From positions 620,001 through 684,000 of the forward strand of contig JADJPS010000018.1 of assembly GCA_016713105.1 (NCBI GenBank): a stretch of DNA of 64,000 nucleotides. The letters run 5' to 3'. This DNA is from Devosia sp. (lineage in GTDB: Bacteria; Pseudomonadota; Alphaproteobacteria; Rhizobiales; Devosiaceae). Each line of letters starts with the position of its first letter. Positions within the stretch are counted from its first letter, which is position 1. Below are positions 16,886 through 26,470 of this stretch, piece after piece. Both the position numbers and the translations under genes were made by a program. Under the pieces are notes generated by a model that worked only from the letters and a program-made list of their open reading frames with translations, was not told the DNA's origin and ran no database searches.

Positions 16886-18285
16886 CAGCTGGTCTGCCGT
16901 CGCCCGATCGGGAAGTAGGCGAGGCCGGCCTCGGCAACGGCGTCGGGCTCGTACATGTTGCGGCCATCGAAGATCGCCTTGCGCCGCAGCGCCGCGGCCA
17001 GGACGGAGAAATCGGGCGTCCGGAACGCCCTCCACTCGGTCACGATCACCAGCGCATCGGCCCCTTCGAGGGCGGACAGCGCATCCTCTGTGAACCGCAC
17101 GGCCTCGATGCCGTCCGGCAGGTGATCGAGATCGGCCACGAGGACGCGACGCGCCTCCGCGATCGCCACCGGATCATGCGCGATGATCCGGGCACCGCGG
17201 GCCACCAGTTCGGCAATGAGCACGCGGCTCGGGGCATCGCGCATGTCGTCGGTATTGGGCTTGAACGCGAGCCCCCACAGCGCAAATGTCAATCCGCTCA
17301 GATCGTCACCGAAATGCCGGCGGATCTTGGCGCCGAGCACGCTCTTCTGCGCCTCGTTGGCCGCCTCCACCGCTTCGAGCACCCGCAGCGAACGGCCATG
17401 CTCGGCCGCCGTATGCTTGAGCGCCCGCACGTCCTTGGGAAAGCAGCTGCCGCCATATCCGGTGCCGGCATACAGGAAGCTGTAGCCGATGCGCGGATCC
17501 GAGCCGATGCCGTGACGCACCGCCTCGATGTCGGCGCCGAGGTCCTCGGCCAGATTGGCCAGTTCGTTCATGAAGGAGATGCGCGTCGCGAGCATCGCAT
17601 TGGCGGCATACTTGGTGAACTCGGCCGAACGGACGTCCATCACCAGCACCCGGTCCTGCTGGTGGTTGAACGGCGCATAGAGTCGCTGCATCAGGGTCAG
17701 TGCCCGTCGTCCGGCCGCGTCGCCCGACGCCCCGATGACAATGCGATCGGGGCGCGTGAAGTCGGCGATCGCCGCACCCTCCTTGAGAAATTCCGGGTTC
17801 GAGACCACGGCATAGCCCGGCTGGCCCAGCCGTCGGCGCTCCTCGGGATCGGCGGCAAAGCCGCGTCGCACCAGTTCTGCCTCGAGCGCAGCCGCGACTT
17901 TGTCCGCCGTCCCCACCGGCACGGTGGACTTGTTCACCACCACTTTGAAGCCCTCCATGGTCGCGCCGATCGCGCGCGCCGCGGCCAGCACGTACCTCAG
18001 ATCGGCCGAGCCGTTCTCGTCCGGGGGGGTGCCGACGGCGATGAAGATGATCTCGCCATGGCGCACCCCGTCAGCCGCATCGGCCGTGAAGTGCAGCCGG
18101 CCGGCGGAGCGGTTGGAGGCAATCAACCCCTCGATGCCGGGCTCGAAGATCGGTACGCCGCCGCCGTTGAGCAGCGACACCTTGGCAGCGTCGATATCGA
18201 CGCCCACCACCTGGTTGCCGGTCTCAGCGAGGCACGCGCCCGTCACCAGCCCCACGTAGCCAGACCCGAATATGCTAATTCTCAT
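16885..18285 (-). CDS. ugd: UDP-glucose 6-dehydrogenase
   Basis: 466 residues. The NAD-binding start MRISIFGSGYVGLVTG, the substrate motif VSNPEFLKEG (about residue 162), the catalytic loop GTGYGGSCFPKD with the nucleophilic Cys near 281, and GLAFKPNTDDMRDAPS (about 335) are all intact. The enzyme oxidises UDP-glucose to UDP-glucuronate with two NAD+, feeding exopolysaccharide or modified lipid synthesis. It forms a two-gene operon with the epimerase downstream (ATGA overlap). The upstream 190 bases separate it from the divergent dehydratase gene. Confidence 0.96.
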   Translation of the reverse strand: MRISIFGSGYVGLVTGACLAETGNQVVGVDIDAAKVSLLNGGGVPIFEPGIEGLIASNRSAGRLHFTADAADGVRHGEIIFIAVGTPPDENGSADLRYVLAAARAIGATMEGFKVVVNKSTVPVGTADKVAAALEAELVRRGFAADPEERRRLGQPGYAVVSNPEFLKEGAAIADFTRPDRIVIGASGDAAGRRALTLMQRLYAPFNHQQDRVLVMDVRSAEFTKYAANAMLATRISFMNELANLAEDLGADIEAVRHGIGSDPRIGYSFLYAGTGYGGSCFPKDVRALKHTAAEHGRSLRVLEAVEAANEAQKSVLGAKIRRHFGDDLSGLTFALWGLAFKPNTDDMRDAPSRVLIAELVARGARIIAHDPVAIAEARRVLVADLDHLPDGIEAVRFTEDALSALEGADALVIVTEWRAFRTPDFSVLAAALRRKAIFDGRNMYEPDAVAEAGLAYFPIGRRQTS

Positions 18286-18472
18286 CGGACGCGATCCCCA
18301 GCCCCGGAGTCGCTATAGCGCGCCACATCGGGGTGCTCCAAGGGGCGATCTTGCAGCCGGGTCATGCACGATATCGATGATCAGCACCGCCTGCGCAATA
18401 CTGCACTGCGTACTGGCACTTCCCCCGCCGCTTCGATAGCGTCGCCGCGAGGTATCCTGGGGGACAATCGAC

Positions 18473-19624
18473 GTGAAGATCACCGCCATCAAGCCCTATG
18501 CTGTCTGGGTCGGCATCCGCAATCAACTCGTGGTCAAGGTGGAGACTGACGAGGGTATCTTCGGCTGGGGCGAGAGCGGCCTGTCGGGTCGCGAGAAGGC
18601 AGTGGTCGGCGCCATCGCGCACTACTCACCGCTGGTGATCGGCAAGGACCCGTTCGAGATCGGCCGGATATGGCAGGAACTCTATCGCAGCCAGTACTTC
18701 GAAGGCGGGCGGGTGTTGCAGGCGGCGATCTCGGCACTCGACATCGCGCTCTACGACATCAAGGGCAAGGCGCTGGGCGTGCCGGTGTACGAACTGCTGG
18801 GCGGCAAGCAGCGCGAACGCATCCCGACCTTTGCGAGCACATCGGGCGAACCGGGGCCGGAGATGATCGAGCAGGCCAAGATGCTGATCGCGCATGGCTG
18901 GACAGCGATGCGGCTGTCGCCTTCGGGCCATGGCGAGACGATCTACGAACCGCGCGAACACCTGGGCAAGACCGCCCGCTGGATGGTCAGGGCACGCGAG
19001 GAACTGGGCGAGGACGTGGTGCTCGGCATCGACCTGCACCACCGCCTGTCGGTCGCCGAGGCGGCCAGCTTCTGCCAGAAGATGCCCTCCGGCACCCTCG
19101 ACTTCCTCGAGGAGCCCATCCGCGACGAGACTCCCGAGGCCTATGAGGCCCTGCGCAGGCTGACCGACATTCCCTTCGCCATCGGCGAGGAATTTGCTTC
19201 AAAATGGCAGTTCCTGCCCTACATCGAGCGCGACATCCACCAGTTCAATCGCCTCGACGTGTGCAATGTCGGCGGCCTGACGGAGGCCATGAAGGTCGCC
19301 GGCTGGAGCGAGGCGCACTACGTGGACATGATGCCCCACAACCCGCTCGGACCGATCTGTACGGCGGCAACGGTACATTTTGCCGCCGCCGTACCCAACT
19401 TCTCTTGGCTCGAGACGCGCTCGAGCCCGGCCGAAACGCACCTGGGATTCGACAATTCCGACTTCTTCCCGGTGCAGCCCCGACTGGAGAACGCACACTA
19501 CCCGGTGAGCGATGCACCCGGCCTCGGCGTGGAAGTCAACGAGGCCCTGATCATCAAGCAGAGCTTTCAGTTCTGGCAGGCTCCGATGCTGCATCGGCGC
19601 GATGGCTCTGTGACCAATTGGTAG
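18473..19624 (+). CDS. Mandelate racemase/enolase superfamily sugar-acid dehydratase, D-galactonate dehydratase-like
   Basis: 383 residues. Visible residues line up with those described for D-galactonate dehydratase at a constant offset of four: Asp187 and His189 (GIDLHHR), Glu213 (FLEEPI), Glu239 (GEEFASKWQ) and His289 (MMPHNPLGP). This is the Mg ligand set plus the acid/base His pair. It should dehydrate an aldonic acid to the 2-keto-3-deoxy acid in the cytosol. GTG at 18473 is used, after GGGGGAC. A ROK regulator follows on the same strand, a likely local control gene. Related dehydratases take other sugar acids, so the substrate is a family-level inference. Confidence 0.85.
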   Translation: MKITAIKPYAVWVGIRNQLVVKVETDEGIFGWGESGLSGREKAVVGAIAHYSPLVIGKDPFEIGRIWQELYRSQYFEGGRVLQAAISALDIALYDIKGKALGVPVYELLGGKQRERIPTFASTSGEPGPEMIEQAKMLIAHGWTAMRLSPSGHGETIYEPREHLGKTARWMVRAREELGEDVVLGIDLHHRLSVAEAASFCQKMPSGTLDFLEEPIRDETPEAYEALRRLTDIPFAIGEEFASKWQFLPYIERDIHQFNRLDVCNVGGLTEAMKVAGWSEAHYVDMMPHNPLGPICTAATVHFAAAVPNFSWLETRSSPAETHLGFDNSDFFPVQPRLENAHYPVSDAPGLGVEVNEALIIKQSFQFWQAPMLHRRDGSVTNW

Positions 19625-19765
19625 TGGACTATGGGTTGACGCGGTGAGGCTGCGACGCCAAGACTTCCGGTGGACGCAGAATCGCCATGGCGCGCATACC
19701 GTTGCCTTGGCGACTTTATAGTGCTGCCTCCAACGATTTTTTGCATTGGTGCGAGGGTCTGCGAA

Positions 19766-20959
19766 GTGACCGACTTTTTTGAGCCCGCCGGGCGCGGCGT
19801 GCAGCATGCAAGTTTGCGTGCCGCCAATCGCCGCGCCGTCCTGACCACCATCACCTTCAGTCCGGGCATCTCCAATGCCGACATCTCGAGGCGCACCGGG
19901 CTCGCCCCGCAGACGGCATCGGCAATCGTCTCGGAACTCGAAGCCGATGATCTGGTCTATCGCGGCGAGGTCCTGCGCGGCCGCCGCGGCCAGCCGGCCA
20001 CACCGCTCTTCCTCAACTACGACAGCGCCTATGCCTTCGGCGTCGAGGTGGGCTGGCGGCATCTCGACATCCTGCTCATCAACCTGGGCAGCCGGCATAT
20101 CGACCGCTACCGGCGCGACTATGCCTACCCCGATGCCGCAACCATCGTCGACGAGTTGGCGGGCAACATCGCCGCAATGATGGAGCGCCTCGATGCGCCC
20201 AAGCGCCACCGCGTCGCCGGTATCGGCCTTGCTTCCCCATCGACCTTCGCGCGCAATGTCGAACTGCTCGGGGACCTGCCGGAGCAGTCCGCAGCCTGGA
20301 AGGCGCTGGACCTGCGGGCCGCGATCGAGGACCGCACGGGCCTTGCTACGCAGACCTACAATGACGGCAACGCCGCCTGCTGGGCGCAATTGGTGACCAC
20401 ACCGCCGCCGCGGCCGGCCAACTTCGCCTATCTCTTCGTGGGCACCTTCCTCGGCGCCGGTGTCGTGTCCCAGCACACATTGTGGGAAGGGCCGACCGGC
20501 AACTCGGCGAACCTGGGGTCCATGCTGGTCACCGGTCCTGGCGGCACCCGCCAGTTCGGCCACTCGATCGCATCCACCTACGCGCTCGGCAAGCGCCTCG
20601 AAGCTGCCGGGCTGCCCGCACCGGCCGGCAACCCGCGCGACTGGCCCTGGGCCCAGTGGGAACCGCATCTATCGGCCTGGATCGCCGAAGCCGGGGCGGC
20701 GCTGGCGGAGATCGTGCTCAACGCCGCCGCCGTGATCGAGGTCGATCAGGCGATCATCGACGGTGTCCTGCCCCGGCCGCTGCTCGACCAGCTGATTGCA
20801 GAGACCAAGGCTGCAATGGCAACGCTGCCATGGCTGACCTTCGACCACCCGCGGATTTCGGCGGGACACCTCGGGCCCGATGCGGCGCCGCTTGGCGCCG
20901 GCCAGTTGCCGCTGTTCAAGAAGTACTTCTCGCGCGACCTGGCCGACATGCTGCCCTAG
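19766..20959 (+). CDS. ROK-family transcriptional regulator
   Basis: 397 residues. An N-terminal winged helix-turn-helix (about residues 15-65, with NADISRRTGLAPQTASAIV) precedes a ROK sugar-sensing domain. The GTG at 19766 is chosen for GAGGG upstream and because the HTH then sits near the N-terminus. The zinc motif CxCGxxGC found in ROK kinases and in NagC/Mlc is absent, and the phosphate-binding loop is altered (GIGLASPSTF), so this should be a regulator only. It probably controls the adjacent galactonate-dehydratase-like gene; the effector would be a sugar or sugar acid. Two CCTAGGT copies lie at and just after its stop. Confidence 0.85.
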   Translation: MTDFFEPAGRGVQHASLRAANRRAVLTTITFSPGISNADISRRTGLAPQTASAIVSELEADDLVYRGEVLRGRRGQPATPLFLNYDSAYAFGVEVGWRHLDILLINLGSRHIDRYRRDYAYPDAATIVDELAGNIAAMMERLDAPKRHRVAGIGLASPSTFARNVELLGDLPEQSAAWKALDLRAAIEDRTGLATQTYNDGNAACWAQLVTTPPPRPANFAYLFVGTFLGAGVVSQHTLWEGPTGNSANLGSMLVTGPGGTRQFGHSIASTYALGKRLEAAGLPAPAGNPRDWPWAQWEPHLSAWIAEAGAALAEIVLNAAAVIEVDQAIIDGVLPRPLLDQLIAETKAAMATLPWLTFDHPRISAGHLGPDAAPLGAGQLPLFKKYFSRDLADMLP

Positions 20960-20965
20960 GTCTAC

Positions 20966-21661
20966 CTAGGTCGCTTCAACGGACAGGCCGATCGCGGATC
21001 CGCCGGCGTCGTGGGCGTGTTGCCTGCCGCCACCGGGTCGCCACAGGGCGACTGCACCGGCCCTGAGGTGCAGGTGGAAGTCGCTGCGCATCACGTTGAC
21101 GAAGCCCATGGCCGGCCTGACGGTGTCGACGACCCCCTGCCACGACTGCTCGAAGCCCGGCCGCCGGAAGCCGATCACCACCGGCCGGCCGGACTCGCGC
21201 GCCGCCTCGAGGGCCACGAGCCCGAGATCGCCGGGACCAGCCTCGGTGCGATCGACCACCGGCCGCTCCGGCAGCGGCGGCAGTGGCTCGCCGGCACCGA
21301 GAGACGCCAGCGCCGCATCGAACGGTTCGAGCCCCTCGAACCCGACGATCCCGGCCAGGACACTGCCGTCGGCGCGAAAGAGGTCGATGCGTGGATAGGC
21401 CCTGCCCTGCATGACACTGGTGCGATCGACGACGACCTCTGCGATCGCCGCAAGCTCGATCTGGCTCCAGTGTGCGGCGCCGGTTATCCCGGCCCAGCCA
21501 TCGCGGAACGTCACGCCTTCGACGCTGCCGATGCGCTCGTGCGTCGCGCCGAGGTGACTGGCTGTGATCATCAGCCGGCCGATGCGCGGCAGCACCTCCA
21601 GCAGTGCGACCGGCGCGGCAGCCAGACGTTGACGGAGGTGGGACGTGGGTATGTCGAGCAT
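20966..21661 (-). CDS. HmuS/ChuX/HutX-like heme utilisation protein
   Basis: 231 residues. The middle (about 27-125) resembles one half of the HmuS/ChuX heme-carrier fold: RIGRLMITASHLGATHERIG, a GWAGITG turn, VVVDRTSVMQGR, and IDLFRADGSVLAGIVGFEGL. The C-terminal 100 residues end in a polar His-rich stretch. The family binds heme in the cytoplasm or transfers it for degradation. It lies 9 bases after the stop of the heme-cluster ABC transporter and is the last gene of the leftward heme block, which supports the assignment. Similarity is moderate, so a more general conserved iron-regulated protein is possible. Confidence 0.6.
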   Translation of the reverse strand: MLDIPTSHLRQRLAAAPVALLEVLPRIGRLMITASHLGATHERIGSVEGVTFRDGWAGITGAAHWSQIELAAIAEVVVDRTSVMQGRAYPRIDLFRADGSVLAGIVGFEGLEPFDAALASLGAGEPLPPLPERPVVDRTEAGPGDLGLVALEAARESGRPVVIGFRRPGFEQSWQGVVDTVRPAMGFVNVMRSDFHLHLRAGAVALWRPGGGRQHAHDAGGSAIGLSVEAT

Positions 21662-21670
21662 GGGAACTCC

Positions 21671-23383
21671 TCAGGCGGGGGCAGGTTCACGTGTCTCTCG
21701 GGCGTCGGCTTCGCGCGGGGCGCCAAGGTCCACGGTGCGGAGCCTGACGAGGCCAGCGGGGCGACGGTGGGCGACCATGACGAGGGCGGTCTGCGGCAGG
21801 TCGCGGCGGACGCGGGCCAGCAATTCGGCCTCGGCAGCCACGTCCAGCGCTGCGGTGGCTTCGTCGAGAAAGGCGAAGTCCGGACGGTGGAGCAACAGGC
21901 GCGCCAGCGCCAGGCGCTGCAGTTCGCCGCCGGAGAGGCCGCCATTGGCGGCATCGGCCTCGGCGAGGATGGCGCCGCTGCGGTGGGTGAGACCGACGGC
22001 GGCGATGGCGGCCTGAAGCGCTGCGGGTGGGAAGTTGTCGGCCGGGTCAGGATAGGCGACAGCGTCGTCGAGGTTGCCGATGGGGACATAGGGCTTCTGG
22101 GTGAGGAACAGGCTCTTACCGGCAGGGCGGAAAATGTCGCCTGAGGCATGCGGCCAGAGGCCGGCGATGGCCTTGAACAAGGTGGTCTTGCCGAGGCCCG
22201 AGGCGCCGCTGAGCCAGACGGCTTCGCCCATGGCGATCGACAGCCGATCGATGGAAAGCAGCGGTCGGTTGTCGGGGAGGCGCAAGCGCAGGTCGGTGAT
22301 GGTCAGCGGGCCAGCGCCCGGCGCCGGTCGGGCGCCGGCAGTGGCGGCGCCGGCGGCGCCGAGGAAGCCGTCGAGACGCGAGGAGGCCGCAACCAGATCG
22401 GCGAGGTCGCGGTAGGAGAAGATGAACCAGCTCAACGTGGTGACCACCGAGGAGAAGGCTGTCGAGACTTCCATCAGGCCGCCGAAATTGACCGAGCCGG
22501 CGAGATAGGCAGGCAGCGCCACGAACAGCGGGATGCGCAGCACGGTGTGGTTGTAGGGAAAGGTGAAGAGGCCGAGGATCAGCTCGCGATTGATCAGCCG
22601 CTTCCAGTTGCGCATGATTTCGCCGAAGCGCCGGTCGAGCCCCTGGCGTTCGGCTGCTTCGCCGCCCAGCATAGCGATCTCGTCGACATTGGAACGCATG
22701 CGGGCGAGGGCGAAGCGGAAGTCGGCCTCGCGGCGCTGCTGCTCGACATAGAGCGATTTCAGCGGCTTGCCGAGCCAGTGGGTGAGACCGGTGCTGAGCG
22801 CGACGTAGACGAAGGCTGCGACCAGCATGTAGCGCGGGATTTCGAGATCGAGCCCGATGAAGTCGAGGGACAGGGCGAAGCTCGAGAGGTTCCACAGGAC
22901 AATGACGTAGGAAAAGACCGCGACGATGTTGGTGATCAGATCCATGGCCTCGCTGAGGACGCCGGTGAGGAACAGGCGGCAATCCTCGGCGATGCGCTGG
23001 TCGGGATTGTCAACGCCGTTGCCGCCATTGGCGAGATGCCAGTAAGCCTTGCCGCTGAGCCAGCGATCGCGCACCGCTTCGGTGAGCGAGCGGCGCCAGC
23101 GAATGAGCAGCAGCTTGTTGAGATATTGGGCGGAGAGCGCCCGGGTGGTGTTGAGCGCGACGATGATGCCGAAGGCGCCGATCTGGGTGAACGCGGCGGT
23201 GGCATCGACGGCCTCGAGAGCCGAGTAGAATTCCTTGGTCCAGGCGATGATCCTGAGCGTTGCTTAGACGCCGCCGAGATTGAGCGCCACGACCACGGCG
23301 AACAGCACAAGGCCGAGTTTGCCGCCCGGGCCCTTGACCGCGAGTGCGAGGAGCCGCCAGAACTGGCCGAGTACGCGAAGCAT
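21671..23383 (-). pseudogene. ABC transporter with fused permease and ATPase (SbmA/YddA/Rv1819c type), in-frame TAA at codon 40
   Basis: 570 codons from ATG 23383 (GAGGG upstream). The first 330 residues form an ABC_membrane_2 domain with about six spans, including FYSALEAVDA-like sequence and the TFPYNHT...RIP region. The C-terminal ATPase has Walker A SGASGLGKTTL, signature LSGGELQRLALAR and Walker B FAFLDEATAALD. Codon 40 (23264-23266) is TAA where relatives have a coding residue; CAA would need one C to T change. Everything else is intact. The next in-frame Met (23074) would lose the first helices. Fused transporters of this kind import hydrophilic solutes such as cobalamin or peptides. 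Here, beside a heme receptor, it could be the inner-membrane step. Confidence 0.82.
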
Positions 23384-23452
23384 GGAACCCTCGATTCCGG
23401 GAGAAAGACGCGGGGAGCGGGCCAGGAACCCGACACCCCGCGTGAGAGTGGC

Positions 23453-25786
23453 CTAGAACTTGACCGTGGCGCCGAGCTTGAAGGTGCGGCCGGGGGCGAC
23501 CTGCAGTTCGAGCGGGTTGACGCCGGCTACCGCCGAGCTGTCCGGCGTGTTGGCGTAGCCGGTCAGCGTGTTGGGGAAGTAGCGGGTGTCGAAGATGTTC
23601 TGGATGCCGGCGGTGAGCTCGACGTTTTCGGTCGGCTGCCACTTGGCGTAGGCATCGAACACGGCGTAGCCCTCGGGCTTGAAGGCGTTCGGATCGGAAC
23701 GCTCCGTCGGGCCGGCGGCAAAGGTGCCGAAGAATTCGAGCTCAAGGGCGTGCTCGGGGATCTCGTAACGAAGCCCGGTGACGACAGTCAGCGGCACGGC
23801 GCCATCGAAGGCAGTTTCACTGGAACCGGAGTCGACCTGCTGGACACCCCGCGACCAGTTGAGCGAACCGGTGAGGAAGATGTCGTCCACGACCTCGTAT
23901 TCGCCGGCCGCCTCGGTGCCCCAGAGTTCGACACGCTCGACATTGTCGGAGGTGTACTTGTCGGTTTCACCTGGCACGGGCTGCAGGCCGCGGATGAAGT
24001 TGTCGTACTTGCTGTAGTAGCCATTGAGGGTGAAGAAGCCGCGATCAAACTGGCCACGCAGTCCGGCTTCCCAGTTGGATACCGACTCGGGCTTGAGGTC
24101 CGGATTGGGAATGACCTCGACAAGGCTGGTCGCGCCAATCGCGGTCGATGAGATGAACAGCTGCTGGCTGGTGGGCATCTTGAAGCCTTCGCCATAGGCG
24201 GCGTAGACCGAGTAGGTGTCGTCCAGCTGGTACATGCCGGTGCGCTTCTTGATCAGACGCTGGGTCTCGATCTTTTCGGGCTCGTAGCCGTCGAGCGGCA
24301 CATAGTTCTCGTCGACGGTGGGATCGATGCCGTAGGTGGCGTAGCGCAGGCCCGGCGTGATGGTTAGCTTGTCATCCAGCAGCTTGATCTCGTCCTGGAT
24401 GTAGAGGTCGGCGCGCACCGTCTCCACCTTGGGGAAGTTGAAGCCCTGATTGGTTGCCGTGGTGGTGGTGCCCAGCGTGATGTTGTCGGTGATGTTGACG
24501 CCTTCATAGCTGGTGGTGGCGATGTCGCCATCGAAGCCGTAGGTCAGCGTGTGCGAGGTGTCGCCCCAATCGAACGAGGAGACGAACTGGGCGTCGGCCT
24601 CGAGGAAATCCTCGCCATAGTCACGGATCTGGGTGATCTGGCGCAGCTGGGCCGGCGAAAGCAGGCTGTAGTTGCGAACCTGGTTGCTCTCGGTGTTCCG
24701 GTGCTGGGGGGAATAGGAGACCTTCCAGTTCACCGAATCGAGCCACGGAGCCCGGACCTGCCAGGTGTGCTCGAGCGCCAGCCGGGCGCGCGACATGTCG
24801 AGATTGCGCAGGTAGAATTCGCTCTCGTAGTAGTAGCTGTAATAGGCCGGGTTCGAGGCATAGAGCGGATTCTCCGCGCCGGAATCCCAGACCTGGTCGA
24901 TCTCGGTTTCGCGCTCGAAGAACTCGGCGGTCACCTTGACCTCATGCGCGTCGTTCGGCGTCCAGACCAGCTTGGCGAGGCCGTTCCACGAATTGGTCTC
25001 GGCCGGGAACAGCGCGTCGCAGCGGAAATAGTCCGGGCGCGGACAGCCCCAGATGCCGCCATCGGGATCGGCGTTGGAGAGCGTCGGCTCGTTGGCGGTG
25101 AGATTGCCGATGCTGCCGAGGATCTGCACATCGCCGAAGTCGTAAGCCGCCGAGACCTGCTTTCTGAAGCTGTTGTCGAAGCTGTCCCAGGCGGTCTTCA
25201 GCTCGACGGCCCAGGGCTTGTCCATGCCCTCGAGCAGATCGGCGGGATCCCTGGTGCGGAAGGCGATGGTGCCGCCGAGGGCGTCGGCGCCCCAGAGCAC
25301 GGAATTGGGCCCGCGAATGATCTCGACGGCCTTCATGTTCCAAGGATCGACGAAGTCGCGGCTGCCATCGGTGATGCGCTCCTGCACGCGGGAGCCATCG
25401 ACCAGCATCTGGACGCGATTGCCGCCGACGCCGCGGATGGAGAAGCTGTTGAGCTGACCGAACGGGTTGGTGATCGAGGTCTGACGATCGACCGCAATGC
25501 CCGGCTCGTAGCGCACGAGATCCTGAATATCGCGCACGACATGCTTTTCGAGCGTTTCGGCGTCGATGACGGCGACATTCTGCGGCACATCGAGCACGTT
25601 CTTGGCCGAGCGCGCCTCCACAACGGTGATGCGCTTGAGGATGGTGGCCTGCGTCTCGGTGAGCGCCTGTGCCGCCGCCGCCTGCGGCAGCGCCACGGCC
25701 AGCGCGGCCAGGCTGGCGCCCATCAGAAAAGCGGGTGAAGTGAAACGATGCGCCATGGCGATGACGCCGCGCGGCGGAAGTGACAT
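23453..25786 (-). CDS. TonB-dependent outer-membrane heme/hemoglobin receptor
   Basis: 777 residues. A signal peptide (cleaved near AAAAQA) and a TonB-box region around ITVVEAR precede the plug domain (IRGVGGNRVQMLVDGSR, GPNSVLWGADALGGTI), then a beta-barrel ending in Phe (KLGATVKF). It shows the heme-receptor-like motif NPDLKPESVSNWEAG near residue 575. It belongs to the hemoglobin/transferrin/lactoferrin receptor family and draws energy from the TonB-ExbB-ExbD proteins encoded just upstream. Start 25786 has GGGGGCAGG before it; Met at 25756 would give a more compact signal. A RirA-like box overlaps its promoter. Confidence 0.92.
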   Translation of the reverse strand: MSLPPRGVIAMAHRFTSPAFLMGASLAALAVALPQAAAAQALTETQATILKRITVVEARSAKNVLDVPQNVAVIDAETLEKHVVRDIQDLVRYEPGIAVDRQTSITNPFGQLNSFSIRGVGGNRVQMLVDGSRVQERITDGSRDFVDPWNMKAVEIIRGPNSVLWGADALGGTIAFRTRDPADLLEGMDKPWAVELKTAWDSFDNSFRKQVSAAYDFGDVQILGSIGNLTANEPTLSNADPDGGIWGCPRPDYFRCDALFPAETNSWNGLAKLVWTPNDAHEVKVTAEFFERETEIDQVWDSGAENPLYASNPAYYSYYYESEFYLRNLDMSRARLALEHTWQVRAPWLDSVNWKVSYSPQHRNTESNQVRNYSLLSPAQLRQITQIRDYGEDFLEADAQFVSSFDWGDTSHTLTYGFDGDIATTSYEGVNITDNITLGTTTTATNQGFNFPKVETVRADLYIQDEIKLLDDKLTITPGLRYATYGIDPTVDENYVPLDGYEPEKIETQRLIKKRTGMYQLDDTYSVYAAYGEGFKMPTSQQLFISSTAIGATSLVEVIPNPDLKPESVSNWEAGLRGQFDRGFFTLNGYYSKYDNFIRGLQPVPGETDKYTSDNVERVELWGTEAAGEYEVVDDIFLTGSLNWSRGVQQVDSGSSETAFDGAVPLTVVTGLRYEIPEHALELEFFGTFAAGPTERSDPNAFKPEGYAVFDAYAKWQPTENVELTAGIQNIFDTRYFPNTLTGYANTPDSSAVAGVNPLELQVAPGRTFKLGATVKF

Positions 25787-25889
25787 GCCTGCCCCCAGGA
25801 AAGTGCTGTGATCGTGCTGGCTGGCTTGTCGACGCTTCGAACGCCGTCTGGCTTGCTGGGACGGCCCCCTGTGGGGCCGTCACCTGTCC

Positions 25890-25917
25890 ATCTATTAAAG
25901 ATGATAATCAGAGTCAA
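25890..25917 (-). promoter_or_regulatory. Promoter of the heme receptor with an overlapping RirA/IRO-type box
   Basis: On the minus strand TTGACT (25917-25912) and ATAGAT (25895-25890) are 16 bases apart, an acceptable sigma-70 pair in an AT-rich island. TGA-N9-TCA (25902-25916), the published rhizobial iron-responsive operator pattern for RirA, covers the -35 element. It lies about 115 bases before the receptor start. A second TGA-N9-TCA box precedes hemP. Confidence 0.55.
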
Positions 25918-25954
25918 GTTTTTGGATGTGCCCGATCGCCGGGACCTTCGGGTC

Positions 25955-26470
25955 TCAGCGCAGCAATTCGGCAGTACGGTTATGGGCGGCGGTGAAGCCG
26001 GCCAGCGACAGGCTGACGGTCACCGGCTGACCGTCTTCCACCTTGATCCCCGTGACCTCGAGCGCGGTACCGACCTTGAGGGCACTCAGCGACACCTCGT
26101 CGAACGCGAGCGGCACGAGACACCCCGTGGCGACGCAGGTCAGGAACGGCAAGGCCGCTCCGAGCTGCTGTCCGTCTATGGCGAGTTGCACGCCGGCGTC
26201 GAGACGCAGCCCGAAGGCCGTGACCAGCAGACCCTCGGCGCGGTTGCCCACCGGTGCGCCGAGTTCAACCGCCATCAGCGCCGCACCGGTCTGCGGATTG
26301 CTCGCCGCCTGCGAAAAGGCGCAATCCTTGCCGGCTTCGGCAACCGAGCAGCGCACGATCCAGCCACCATGCGCCTCGCTGAGGGCAGAGGCACCTCCGG
26401 GAAGGCCGGGACCGGCGGCGAGGGCCGTCGCCGGTCCCCAGACGAGCAGTGCCGCGACAAGCCGTCTCAT
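25955..26470 (-). CDS. Invasion-associated locus B (IalB) family periplasmic protein
   Basis: 171 residues with a signal peptide (cleaved after ALAA). The body shows the IalB pattern: GGWIVRCSVAEAGKDCAFSQ with paired cysteines, MAVELGAP, FGLRLDAGVQLAIDGQ and FLTCVATGCLVPL with a second Cys pair, so two disulfides are likely. IalB proteins are widespread in Hyphomicrobiales and named for a Bartonella invasion phenotype; their biochemical function is unclear. ATGA overlap with hugZ places it in the heme operon. Confidence 0.88.
   Translation of the reverse strand: MRRLVAALLVWGPATALAAGPGLPGGASALSEAHGGWIVRCSVAEAGKDCAFSQAASNPQTGAALMAVELGAPVGNRAEGLLVTAFGLRLDAGVQLAIDGQQLGAALPFLTCVATGCLVPLAFDEVSLSALKVGTALEVTGIKVEDGQPVTVSLSLAGFTAAHNRTAELLR

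Noticed and set aside
20955..20970. CCTAGGT repeated at the ROK gene end as an attachment or recoding site
   Set aside because: Seven-base copies that simply contain the two convergent stop codons; nothing else supports a function.
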